Shown piece after piece: positions 34,031 to 44,696 of a stretch of 64,000 nt of DNA. The stretch is from Ramazzottius varieornatus (taxonomy: Eukaryota; Tardigrada; Eutardigrada; Parachela; Ramazzottiidae), in NCBI GenBank assembly GCA_001949185.1, contig BDGG01000004.1, positions 2,856,912 to 2,920,911 of the forward strand, read 5' to 3'. Made by a program: the position numbers and the translations under genes. Below the pieces are notes generated by a model, which was given only the letters and a program-made list of their open reading frames with translations, did no database searches and was not told the DNA's origin. How positions within the stretch are numbered: the first letter of the stretch is position 1; the number at the start of each line of letters is the position of its first letter.

Positions 34031-37000
34031 ATGATGCCTGGATTCGGAATCTTTGCGACGTCAAAGGACGAAAAGCTTGACGGAAGGCCCATCCAGAATG
34101 CACAGGCGAAACGGTCTGCCTCGTTGTGGGATAAAGACAAGCAGAAGGTTTAGGCGGAAATACGCTAATTTTTCCTCTGCAACCTCATCTGGCAGGGCTG
34201 TTTTTGCGATTACAGTGATGTTATCTTTTTCAGGTTCTACAAGCTGAACATGTTCTCGGACTTACGGTCACGTCAAACGCCTCCTTCGCTGCATGCCCAT
34301 CGACAGGTCTTCTGGCTTATACGGCGGGGTACTTTGGATGTCTTCGCTTTGTGCATAGTCCTAGCTCCTTTGGCAAATTTTGGGGTTTTCTTAGTTGCAC
34401 GATTGTCCTGTACAATGCCGTTACGGATCTTCAGAGACAGTTAACGGTGCCTAACAGGCGAGTTCTGACGACGATAGCAGTGTGTGGGAAGTACATAGCA
34501 AGTGGAGAGGTGAGGTACTGTTTTGGCCATCTTTTCGGGCCGTCAGAATCTTGGTAAGTCAAGTGCCTATGTATCTTTGCTAGAGCGGACAAGTGCCTTG
34601 CTGTCGGGTGTTCGACACGGACACCGGCAACCAGCTGTGTGAACTGAGTGGACACAAAGCCGTGGCCTTGGTTGCATTCTCGCCAGACGGCAAATATTTG
34701 ATTTCAGTTGGAACTCAACACGATAATCTTCTCAGCGTCTGGGAATGGGAAGCAGGTCGCAAAGTCGCTACAAACAAAATCTCAAGCCCGGTACATACAT
34801 GCTTTGATTATTAATGTTTTTGGATAGTTTAAAATCTTATCTTAGATCGTTTCTCCAGGTGAAAAGCATATCGTTCGCATCGGATGGTTCCTACTTCGTC
34901 ACTGTCGGTCCCCGCCTCGTAAGATTCTGGTACATGTCTGCTGAAGCCAAGGGAGAAACCCTTCCTCTAGCGGGAAGATCAGCAGTGCTGGAAGAAATGA
35001 AGGACGAAGTGTTCTGTGATGTGGCTTGTGGTACCGGAAGTCATAGGGAATACGTTTACGCTATCACGAAGTCCGGTTTCTTATGCCGCTTCAACAACCA
35101 GCGCTTACTTGAACACTCGACGCTACTATCCGTCTCCGAAGCCAACTGTTTAGCCGTTTCCGAGCACAGTGTTACGGTGGGTTGTGCCAACGGGGACGTC
35201 CTGACGTTCGAACCTTCGTCGCTGGAACCCTCAGGATCTCTTCCGCTTCCGCATTGCCTGGGAAGCCAGGGAGAATTACTCGGTGGACGGGTCGAGGGTG
35301 TGGCGTATCCGGCCTGTGTGGCTCTTGCTATTGATGCAGTAGCGAACCATGTAGCGGCTATCTATAACGACCATAGTCTGTACGTGTGGGATGCTCAAAA
35401 CCCTGCGGATCTGAGGCTTGTCTCGTCCCAGCTGTTCCATAGTCGGTGTATATGGGGTTTGGAAACGTACGCACCGCAAAGCCCTCGCCGAGGTCCTTCG
35501 CTGCCCGCTGGTTCTTTTATAACCTGCTCGTCGGATGACACTGTACGCATATGGTGTCCTTCAGGTACCCTTACAGTTCAAAAGCAACTCTGTTGTACCT
35601 AGCTAGTTGTACTAAGCTTATTCAGCAATGCATGCTTTCCTCGCTATAGGTGATCCGGAAGCTTTGGGACACAACATGGAAGATTTCGGTTTGAGGCCGA
35701 AGTGTACCGAGATCATCTTCAACGACCCGAAGTTTCGGTACTTGTGCAACAGCGACAACGGGTCTCCGGGCGGGATCGACGCGATGGACTGCAGCGCGGA
35801 TGGCAAGTACGGAGTACGCTGTCTCAAGGTTGACCACCACGGCGAACAGCTAGCTTTCGGCGATCGTTTAGGGTTCGTCCACATCTACAGCCTGGTTGAA
35901 ATGCGGGACCTCTTCAAGATCGAAGCCCATAGCTCCGAAGTCCTTTGTCTGGACTTTAGTTCGCCGTCCTCCGGGTTTGAATACTTGGCTTCTGCAGGTC
36001 GAGACCGGTTGATACAGATCTTCGCAGTGAACGATGATTTTAACTGTGTACAGACGCTGGATGAACATACTGCCAGCGTGACGGCGTTACGTTTTACTGG
36101 GTTGAACTTGATAAGTTGTGGGGTGGATAAGAAGATCGTATTCTGGATGTTGAAGTCCGGGGGAGGAGCTTTCGAGCTGCAGGAGGAAGTGAAGTCGAAA
36201 GGTGGTGTGATGTATGACATGGCGGTCGATGAAAAGACGCAAAGTCTAATTACCGCTAATCAAGATCGACAGCTGCGAACGTATAGCCTGAGAACGCAGA
36301 AACCAGAAAAGACCACCAGGGGCTGTGCTGCAGACGAAGGTGCTGTCGTCAAGATGGATTTTCTTGACAGTAAAGGTTTGGCCGCAACGAGTTGCTCTGA
36401 TAAGAGTCTGTCTATCGTCGATGTAAACACTGGCGAATGCTGGGGAAATGTCTCTGGCCACTCGGAAATTGTCACGGATTTGAAGTTCTGCGAAGACGAA
36501 AAACGTCTTTTATCAGTTTCCGGCGACAGGTGAGGACTCCAGCTCTAAATGTATATATGTTTTCTTGAAACTGGAAAAATAATCATGTAAGAAAATGATA
36601 AAGGCGTAAAACCGCAAAGTACAGACACTGAACAGTATAGACAAGTTGGTTTCAGGGATATAAATTTTGGTGTATCATGCTTTTCCGTCAACGGTTTCTT
36701 TTTCAGTTGCGTCTTTCTGTGGAGGATGGACGCAGAAGGGCTCACAACCAGTAGTATGGATCGGGAGGTCGCGCCGTTGCCTCACATTCCTCTTAGCCCC
36801 TCGACTAGCAATGGGTACGCCTCCGATGTCAGCAGCGCTCTGAACGAACCGGCAGAAGAGCGACGATCACCGGTGGACAAGCGTCCAGTGAAGCTGAACA
36901 TGAACGGAATGGGTCTTCCAAGCTGGGCAAAGAAAGACAGTGGCAAGAAAACCACTCCACTACATGAAACTGCTCCAGTATTACCGACCGGTCGCTGGGC

Positions 37001-40000
37001 TCAGGATGTCGACTTGGACAGGACAGGCCCTTCATCGTTCGCGTTCGACGTGGACCATAGTAGTAGTAGCCCGAAAGTGTCTCCTGGAAAGAAGTTTACC
37101 AGCATGTCTCGCTCATCGTCTAGACCATCTTCCCGGCCAGCGTCGCCTGCTACCAGCGCTAGTGGAAAGGGCGTCGATGGGCAGCCGAGTGCCCAAAGTG
37201 TCGAGACTCCGCAAACCAGCATTCTCGGTCTGTTAGGCAAACCTCGGCGACCCATAAGAGACGAGCTGGAAGACGAAGAAGGTAAATAAGAAGCCAGCTT
37301 TGTCATGTTTTTGACTCATTCTTGTGAATGATATAAGATTTTTGTTTTCTTCAGAGGAGGCGGAGAAGGAGAAAGCAAAGGAGTACACCGAGATGGAGTC
37401 TTCTGAGTCAGCGTCCACTTTCTCCGCGGGGACTGCGAGTCCGCCGTCGGGATCTCGGCCGGAAACACCGATTGGTGCCGCCAACCGCTTTCTTCACCTG
37501 AACGAAAATGGGATAGACAAGCTAATCAAAAGGAGGCATCCTTCCCGGTCTGCTGCTGCAAAGCCTCGAGCGGTTGAAGCTGTAGTTCCCCAGCAGCCTG
37601 CGGTGGAGAGGACAGCTGAAGCCGAAGCCGTAGCCAAGATTGTTTCTCAGGTTTCTCCTTCGCGGAAGTTGATCCAGAACGCCAAACTGGCGGCGGCGAA
37701 CCGGCGAAAGTTTCAGTCAACCCAAAACTTGTCATCCGGTGAAAACTCTTCGACGATTGCGTCGGACTTCTGCAATTCAACATCAACTCCGTCCACACAG
37801 AATGCGCTACAAGGTACAGCAGATCAAAGCCGTTGTAGAATAGGCTTGTCACGGATAAGTTGAGATAAAGATTTGTATCCACTTTCTATCAGCGGATAAG
37901 GATTGAGGAATTCTTATCCGCGGATAAAAATGAGCAGTGGGCAGAGTAGATCAGTAAGGCGCGGCGAGATGACATCATATGGAGCGGGACATGAAATTAA
38001 AGAATATCCGTAGACGACCAATGATGTCACAGAATCTCTAACTTTGACAATCTTGATTGGTCGATTAAAGGCAATCTTCACTTCGTTGCCGCTTCATACT
38101 TCTCAAACTAGCCCCGCCTTACTGATCTACCGTACTTTGCCCATTGCTCAAATGAATAAGGATGAAAAAGAACGGATAAGCACCATCAGAGCGTACCCTT
38201 GATTGATTGGCCATGCGTGAGCAGCTAATCAGCTGTGCTTGTTTGATGATTTTGGTCTATCAGTCAATCAACGGTACAGTATGGTTCTTATCCATTCTTA
38301 TCCGCCCTTATTCATTCCTTATCCGCGGATAGAAAATGGGTAAACCCTTTTATCCTATCTCATCCGCGACAAGCCGATGATGTAGAGATGTTTGTTTGTG
38401 TACGCGTAATGGGATAGATGTCTTGTATGTTTATATAACGTCGCTTTGTAAGTTATGTTGTTTTACCGCGCCAGGAACTAACTGCTTTCCATGTACCATA
38501 GGGTGCAGTACTGACCATAATATGCGTCGTGCAACATCGATGATGAATATTAACAGCGTCAGCTTCGGCAAGGAAAACCAGTCTGAATGTGAGTACCTAG
38601 CAAGGGAACGGAGGTGACCATGAGAGTCTGAACTTCTTCCAACTTTTTCTGTCGAAAGTACTCGGTCCTAGCTACCGTTCAAGGGTACTCTCAGTTGCCA
38701 CCGAGCACTTTCTGGCCAGGGAGCAAATTTCGAATGCGTGGAACCCTCTCAAAACCACTGTGGTACCTCTGACTCCTCGATGTCTACTGGTTCTCGTATC
38801 GTCCGAAACATAGCGTGTCCAGCAATAAATATGCATTAGATGAACTGGTGAACACTTCTGCTGTTTTCAAAAATTTTTGTTTTTGTCGGAGTTTTCGTGA
38901 TGGACTAACTTAGTTTGGTCGATGGAACGTTGAGAAAACGAAAATTTTTTTTTCGCTTATCTGAAACAGCAGAAGTGTTCACCAGTTCATCTGAAGCATT
39001 TTTTGCTGGAGAAATTATGTTTCGGACGCATTCGAAATTTTTTCCCTGGCCAAAAGCTGCTCGGTGGCGACTGAGAGTACCCTTGAACGTTAGCTAGGAC
39101 CGAGTACTTTCGACAGAAAAAGTTGGAAGAAGTTCAGACTCTCATGGTCACCTCCGTTCCCTTGTAAGTCTACTGCTGTTCGACTTGTGCGAGTGTTATA
39201 TTTCATCAATTTTCAGCGGAGGGATACGGCAGTCTTCTGGAAAGAGCCAAGGCTCGTCTGTCGGCCATATCGTCCAAGCGTCAGACGGATGCTTCTGCAT
39301 CCCCTCGGCTGCTTGACATGCCCGACACCAGGCCAGCTGATAGCCCTCCTATCATTTCTCAGGGTGGGGACCATGAAACTGACAGGAAAACTCAAGATGA
39401 AGCAAGTCTTTCGGTAAAGTTTAGGCCGCCAAGGAACTCCACTTCGAGAAGCAGGAGTACGGACCGGGGTGCGCTTGCGTTGAGAAGCGTGTCTCAGTCC
39501 AGGAACTTTGCCCAAGATACAGAGCCTGCCAGTACTGCCTTACGACCGCTGTCCGCGATACGCCTCCGTCTGAACAGTGCCTCACGAACTCAAGTACCGG
39601 TGAATCCGGCGGTCAATGAGTCGCCCACTGCTGAAGCCATCGCTCGCATCAAAGCGGGGCTGGGACTGGTGCCAAAGCCCGAGAACAGCGAGCAAGTTCC
39701 GGAGCCACCATCGGCTCCGGAAGACTCGCTGCGATATAAAGACTGTGTGAAAGAGTGCCAGGACTTGACGAAGAACCTTGAAACTGTGATTCAAAGACTG
39801 ATAAAGGTATGAACTAATGTTAAGTTATATGGCTGCTCTTATGGAATCTTACTAATTGGAAGACCGGTAAACCTCAGGTGGTGCTTTGCTTGCAGTTGAA
39901 CTCTGGCGAAACTATGGCCGAAAGAAGGGACCTTCAGATGACACTGTGCACAGAGGCTCTTTCCAAAGTTGCCACTCAACTCGCTGCGTTACCGGGTACT

Positions 40001-40123
40001 GCCACCGCCGTTGTCGAGCGTGCAGGTACCGATTCGAAATACGAAATGAATGGCTCAATCGATAAATTGTCCAGTTCACGTAGGACTTCGTGCTCAGAAA
40101 GCCCAGTGCAAATGATCATATGA
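34031..40123 (+). CDS. MAPKBP1: MAPKBP1/WDR62-type WD-repeat scaffold, 1352 aa
   Basis: Exons: 34031-34147, 34234-34328, 34395-34509, 34584-34790, 34859-35564, 35650-36529, 36707-37281, 37355-37813, 38502-38588, 39217-39806, 39896-40123 (4059 nt). Residues 1-900 contain two successive WD40 propellers with family-specific text: EHVLGLTVTSNASFAACPST, VAFSPDGKYLISVGTQHDN, FHSRCIWGLETYAP, ITCSSDDTVRIW, HSSEVLCLDFSSP, LASAGRDRLIQIFAVND, ATSCSDKSLSIVDVNTGECW, GHSEIVTDLKF, SGDRSCVFLWRM. The C-terminal third is Ser/Pro-rich and ends in a helical, coiled-coil-like tail (CVKECQDLTKNLETVIQRLI). Vertebrate relatives scaffold JNK signalling and act at centrosomes and spindle poles. Two inverted-repeat elements sit in its introns (37843-38375, 38601-39164). 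A possible AATAAA poly(A) signal lies about 100 bp after the stop. MAPKBP1 versus WDR62 cannot be separated; one ancestral gene is likely. Confidence -1.
37843..38375. mobile_element. Inverted-repeat element in MAPKBP1/WDR62 intron 8, 533 bp
   Basis: The left end is GGCTTGTCACGGATAAG and the right end read backwards is GGCTTGTCGCGGATGAG. An internal pair also matches in reverse: GCAGAGTAGATCAGTAAGGCG near 37937 against CGCCTTACTGATCTACCGTA near 38112. TTATCCGCGGATA palindromes occur near both ends. No ORF. A target-site duplication is not clear, so the class is uncertain. Confidence -1.
38601..39164. mobile_element. Long-terminal-inverted-repeat element in MAPKBP1/WDR62 intron 9, 564 bp
   Basis: The first about 135 bases (CAAGGGAACGGAGGTGACCA onward) are repeated in reverse at the right end with few differences. 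An inner pair, GATGAACTGGTGAACACTTC near 38838 and its reverse near 38980, continues the match, so nearly the whole element can fold back on itself. No ORF. Flanks show at most a TA-like duplication. It fills almost the entire intron, starting 12 bp after the donor. Confidence -1.
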
Positions 40124-41452
40124 TTTATCCTTTCTTTTTTATTCTGTACAGTGACAGTACAGAGCAAGTGGTTTGTTGTTTCATGGTTTATGCTATTTTT
40201 ATACTCAGTAATATTTTCAATAATTTTTTAATAAAGCTGATGGGTAGCAGTAGACAGATTTATGGGAAGTTGAGCACGGCCTTAATAGTGCTTAAAGTTC
40301 GACAATGAGCTCAGGGAGCTAGTATGTACGTCAGTGAGTACGACGCTTGTTTTTGGGTCTGCTGAGTTTTCATGTCAGCGGAAGTCTTCCGTGACTGTCT
40401 CCTGTTACGACCTGGCGAGATACAGACGGGCTTAGGAACATACACATCTTGCAGAGCTAGCCATTGAGACGAAAATACCCCACGAAGCTGACTCGATGAC
40501 ACGAGAAAGTACCGCTGCCGTCAGAGCCTCGTCAGATCGACAAGAACATTAGAATTTTTCAACAGTGACCGAAATCCGGCGTATTCTTAGCATTATAGTA
40601 TTTCGAGTTTATGCATGCAGAATCGCCGTCGAGCTTCCTTATGACGTGCCCTGTGGAGCGATGTGCATGCCCTGTCAGTATGATCTGATCATTCTGGTAG
40701 CAGAAAGAGAGGAAGCAAGCAATGCGGAACGTCAAGGCTGCCCCACATGCCTTGAAGAGCCAACAGGCAAAGATGGTTTGATGCAGAACGCATCCACAGT
40801 TCGTCCTTGAATGCGACTCTTGGTTCATTCATAAATATCCAGTAACTAAAGTGCTCCTTCTTCTTATTACATTCCGTGATGGATAACTAATTCTTCAATA
40901 ATACTACTCTTATTCACGGATAGAATCGCACAACAACCTGACGATTACTTCCTTGAATATCAGCGACGATCCGGGCGAACTTACGGACTTCACAAAGTTG
41001 CAGGTATGTTCCATGCAAATGTACGCCTACTCCGATCGAGGCACCACTTCCTTCTTGCTTCTCCCCAAAACGGGTACGCATTTGCTTATGCGAACATCTA
41101 ACCTGAGCTTCTGAGAGATTTTCAAGGGTGGTATAAAAGGAAATTATGATAAGTTAACGTGGGGAGCTGGGTAAGCAAAGGAAACAAGTTCGATACCCTC
41201 AAGTGGCACACGTTAGCTTTGCCACTGGTCGGCATTGTGCGCCACTCAAGATAAATATTTTGTACGTTCTGTCCAGCCAGCTCCCTAAGTATTAATCAAG
41301 GTTATTTATTTACAGCGACAAATGTTTGTAAGTATTTCAGGAAAAGGGGTTTCAAAGATCTGCTCGAAACATAAAGTCAGCATTCGTATTTCGTCGGATT
41401 TGCTCGTTGACGTCACGTTGGCAAACTTGACCGGGATATTTTCTCTCTTTCG
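40124..41452. other. Intergenic, unresolved small exon candidates
   Basis: The 3' flank of the MAPKBP1/WDR62 gene. An open segment at about 40925-41003, bounded by an AG and a GTATGT donor, and a tiny piece at 41312-41323 (between TTTACAG and GTAAGT) look like exons. I could not connect them to a frame with a start and stop, nor to the gene starting at 41453. A hairpin repeat copy lies at 41199-41250. Confidence -1.
41199..41250. repeat. Dispersed hairpin repeat, copy 3
   Basis: CTCAAGTGGCACACGTTAGC, then a loop, then GCATTGTGCGCCACTCAAG. Nearly the same arms as copy 1 in the otopetrin intron (15271-15323). Confidence -1.
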
Positions 41453-42500
41453 ATGGATGCTAATCGGCAAGGCCCACCAGCCACCACGCCCAAGCCGACT
41501 CTTGGTCGGACGATCATGAAGCTGCGCATAAACTTTCCTGACGACCCAGACGCCATCAGCTCAAACCCGACACGCAGTAACGCAGTCCCTGAACCAGCTG
41601 AGCGTCGAAGTTCTCTACTTCTGGAAACCATGAAGAATGCTCGACGAGAACCCGCGACATACCAGGTCGAAGAAGACGATACGTATCCGGAAGGCGTGGT
41701 GCCCTGGATAGTGGATAACGAACGCCGGGATTCGATTGAACAGGCGCGTATTAAGCTCGCCGCCAAAAGTTCTGGAGGATCGGGAAAGAATAAGCTGCAA
41801 CGCGGGAAAAAACTGCGGGAAGCGAAACGCAGCATCAGCGGCACACTTTTGGACGAGGTACTGGCTTAACGTGGTTTCCCATGAGAACCGTTTCTTCGTT
41901 CTATAGCTTTTTTCCATCGTTTGAAAGACGTGTACTAGCTTTGACACGAGTTCGTAATCGGAACAGGGTCGCCAGACTCCCGAAGACTCCGACAAGTCAG
42001 AAATTGCTCAGAACCTCACTGAAATTGGCCAAGATACTGGAAGGTTGAACGAACCTACCCCTTTCCTCCATCCGTTGATGCAGACTGTGGCTAACGCAGA
42101 AAAAATACTCCAGGAGCATTACAGTATTGTCCAGAGAGATGACTACGGATCACAATATGCTGGTTCAATTCCTTCTAGCTCCAGCCAGGTAAGGGCTTCA
42201 ACATGGAAGTTTACCGAGCTACTCCGCTACAAATAAATTTTCGTCACTCATCGAATCTTTCATAGTATTCGTATTCAACGATGTCGGACGAAGCAGCTTC
42301 CGACAGCGGACAAGAGCAAACCTCGCGACCAACAGAGTCCTCATCTTCCAACACCCTGACCCACGATGTGTACGAAGAACTCAACAAGGAACTAACTGCT
42401 TTGGTTCAGGTTAGTCAGAATCCCATGTCGGAGATAATCGACTTCAGTTCACATTAATCGTTTTTAGGAACTGGAGCTTGAGTTACCGCATAAGTTTTGA
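41453..42500 (+). CDS. Unrecognised hydrophilic protein, 267 aa, 4 exons
   Basis: Exons: 41453-41857, 41967-42188, 42266-42409, 42468-42500; every intron is phase 0 and GT-AG (804 nt). It starts MDANRQGPPATTPKPTLGRT. The middle is charged and probably helical (ERRDSIEQARIKLAAKSSGG, KNKLQRGKKLREAKRSISGT), a Ser-rich segment follows (SIPSSSSQYSYSTMSDEAAS), and a short helical tail ends VYEELNKELTALVQELELEL. No signal peptide, membrane segment or known domain. Upstream exons cannot be excluded because the first ATG is not preceded by a clear promoter or stop. It is probably a real, fast-evolving intracellular protein of unknown role. Confidence -1.
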
Positions 42501-42740
42501 ATCGCGTCCTCCAGATGGATCTTCAGCACGGACCCGGAGCGTAAATACCTTGCAGATTCTGCAAGTCTTCGTAAGCATTTATTGTGATACAGTGGTTATA
42601 CAGGATGACAAAAGACAGATTGCAGGTATCTTTATATTTTCTTGAAGCCGTTTTTCCACTATTAGAAATCTAACGAGTATCATAAGATTCATGTATTACA
42701 CTAATACATGCTGCTTTCAGAATGAAATGGTTGTTTTTTC

Positions 42741-43654
42741 TCACTTCTTTTGTGTTGACGCAGTAGCGGCTTTGTACATCCGCTTGAACTGCAAAGCTTT
42801 ATTGATGGCCGGAAGTACAAAATGCTCAGTAAAACACTCTTTCGATAAGCAGCGCTCCTTTACGTCTTTGCCATCGCTAACTACGCTGAGCCAAAAAGCC
42901 GAAACGAAGCCCCAGACGAAATCGAAACAGTTTGGATCCAAAGACCTGCAGCAAGTGGTTCTTGTTAACGGTGTTATAACGTCAGTTATTCGAGATCCGC
43001 CTGAGAAACGCCCACCTGGTTTCACGCTGTCTTTGGCGGAAAGATACAGTGAATACCGCGAGTGTGTTATCCCATCGACACCATTCCTGATCTCTTTTGC
43101 CGGGACACAGCGGGAGGTTGGACAGCTGTTCGTCGATCGGAATTGCTATGCAATCTTTCCAAGCGCTGTCGACCTGAATTTGCTGGAGTTCTTGCAGATA
43201 ATGCGTCACGTAACCTGAAAAAGATGACGATGTATTGCAGGTTTCGTTCACAACGATACGCCGCTGTTCGCGTCGTCTTACCGTTGCTGTCCGCAACTCC
43301 GATGTGAAGGTCTTCCAGGCCGTGGTAATCTCTGAAAAGTAGGAACAACGTAGACCAGTCGAGCCCTTGGAAAAAATAATAGTGCCTCATACGGACGAAT
43401 AACAATACGTACGTCAAGAACCCTCCGACGGTGGGTTTTATAACGATAGAACCAGGTGCGCGACTCGATGTAGTCCAAGGAGGGAACACACAAACTGGAG
43501 GCAGGATGAACTCATGGGGCTGGTGCGATTGTCCACAGCTTGCGCACTTCGCTGGGATGCTCAACGAGAAGATATGTCCAGCGGAAGTGCAGTGCTGATA
43601 GCGAAACACGACCACGGGAACATACTCCGTCCTCTCCAGCTCGCTATCGCCCAT
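42741..43654 (-). CDS. MKRN2OS: MKRN2OS-like (DUF4796-type) protein, 231 aa
   Basis: Exons in transcript order: 43413-43654, 43282-43331, 43016-43214, 42741-42945 (696 nt), all GT-AG. The protein starts MGDSELERTEYVPVVVFRYQ. The N-terminal part has HC and CASCG (RYQHCTSAGHIFSLSIPAKC), then IVIKPTVGGFLTDYHGLEDL and HIGVADSNGYVTHYL. The C-terminal part has NCFDFVWGFVSAFWL and LSKECFTEHFVLPAINKALQ. These blocks follow the order I know for the MKRN2 opposite-strand protein family. Family function is not established. Plus- and minus-strand long frames through this locus are shadows that read across the introns. Resemblance was judged by eye only. Confidence -1.
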
Positions 43655-44696
43655 TCGTCGTAGCCAGCCTCATCATCTCCCACAGCCTACCAAGGTAATC
43701 AACGCACGTTGACCTCCTGGAAGCAGAAACACCCATCATCCATGCTATCCAGTCGCTCTAATCGTCACACACTTCAGGTCCGGAAGTTAAAAAATATTAC
43801 ACTAGGCAAACTGCGATACCATAATCGCGGTTCAAGGTTCTTGGCCGCTAGATGGCGCTTCTAACGTTATCCCCACAGTACACTCCTCGAACTTTATAGA
43901 TCCAGGCCTTTGATCTCTCACTCTTTGTGCGATATCTACTGGAGAGTGCAGAAAATACTGCGAGGTCAGTTGTTCCGGGTATTTTTGACTCTTGGGAGTT
44001 GGGACCAGAAGCCTTGCTGGTAAACGATAAAACCTATTGTCTCGAGGCGGGAAGGCCGCGGGATGGCTTCCGAGGCACCGCCGATCGCGATAGCTTCCCT
44101 CGAGCATCGGGCAAATCTGTTTCAGTAGACTACCTATAGACTCACCAGTGACATCCAGAGATTATCTGGTTGGGGTGTGAGAAAGTAGCGGTCTCCCCTT
44201 GTGTCTATCTAAACCAACCGGAGGATTCTTGATCGAAGTTCTCACCGCAAACGGCGTATTACGTCACAAGCCAGCCTGAAGCACTCCTTGGCGGTTAACA
44301 TTACGCCCGGGTGTTTATGGGACAAACCTCATCTATTCTACGGTCAATATTTCCACTGGACTGATACGATCTGGCCGAAAGGCTGTCGCCATGAGGCAGA
44401 TGGGTCTCTTGTATCATAAACAAATGGACTAACCACGTGGCCCAAGAATGGCGAACGAACTTCGACACCTGACCGGCTGCGACAGGACGAACACCAACAC
44501 GCAAACTCTGGGATTCTGGCGCACTCTCCTCGTGCTCCAGATCCTAAACATTTGGCTTTAGATTCTAAGATTGCAACGTCTGGGATCTTTCTCTTAATCT
44601 CCTGCACGTCTTGGTCTTCTACCTCTTCTGTACTTTTCCCCTTGCTTGCATTATTGTTTGGAAGGAAGCGTCCACTGTTTTGCCTAGAAAGAAGCC
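43655..44696. other. Intergenic between divergent genes
   Basis: Upstream regions of the MKRN2OS-like gene (-) and the 774-aa gene (+). Frames at 43832-44107 (-), 43927-44139 (+) and 44344-44607 (-) lack domain and splice support. No repeat was recognised. Confidence -1.

Noticed and set aside
42691-43218. Plus-strand 175-codon frame
   Set aside because: It is antisense to the four-exon MKRN2OS-like gene and shows no domain; splice sites and conserved blocks are on the minus strand.
43067-43654. Minus-strand 195-codon frame as a single-exon gene
   Set aside because: It reads through two introns; only parts of it match the spliced MKRN2OS-like protein.
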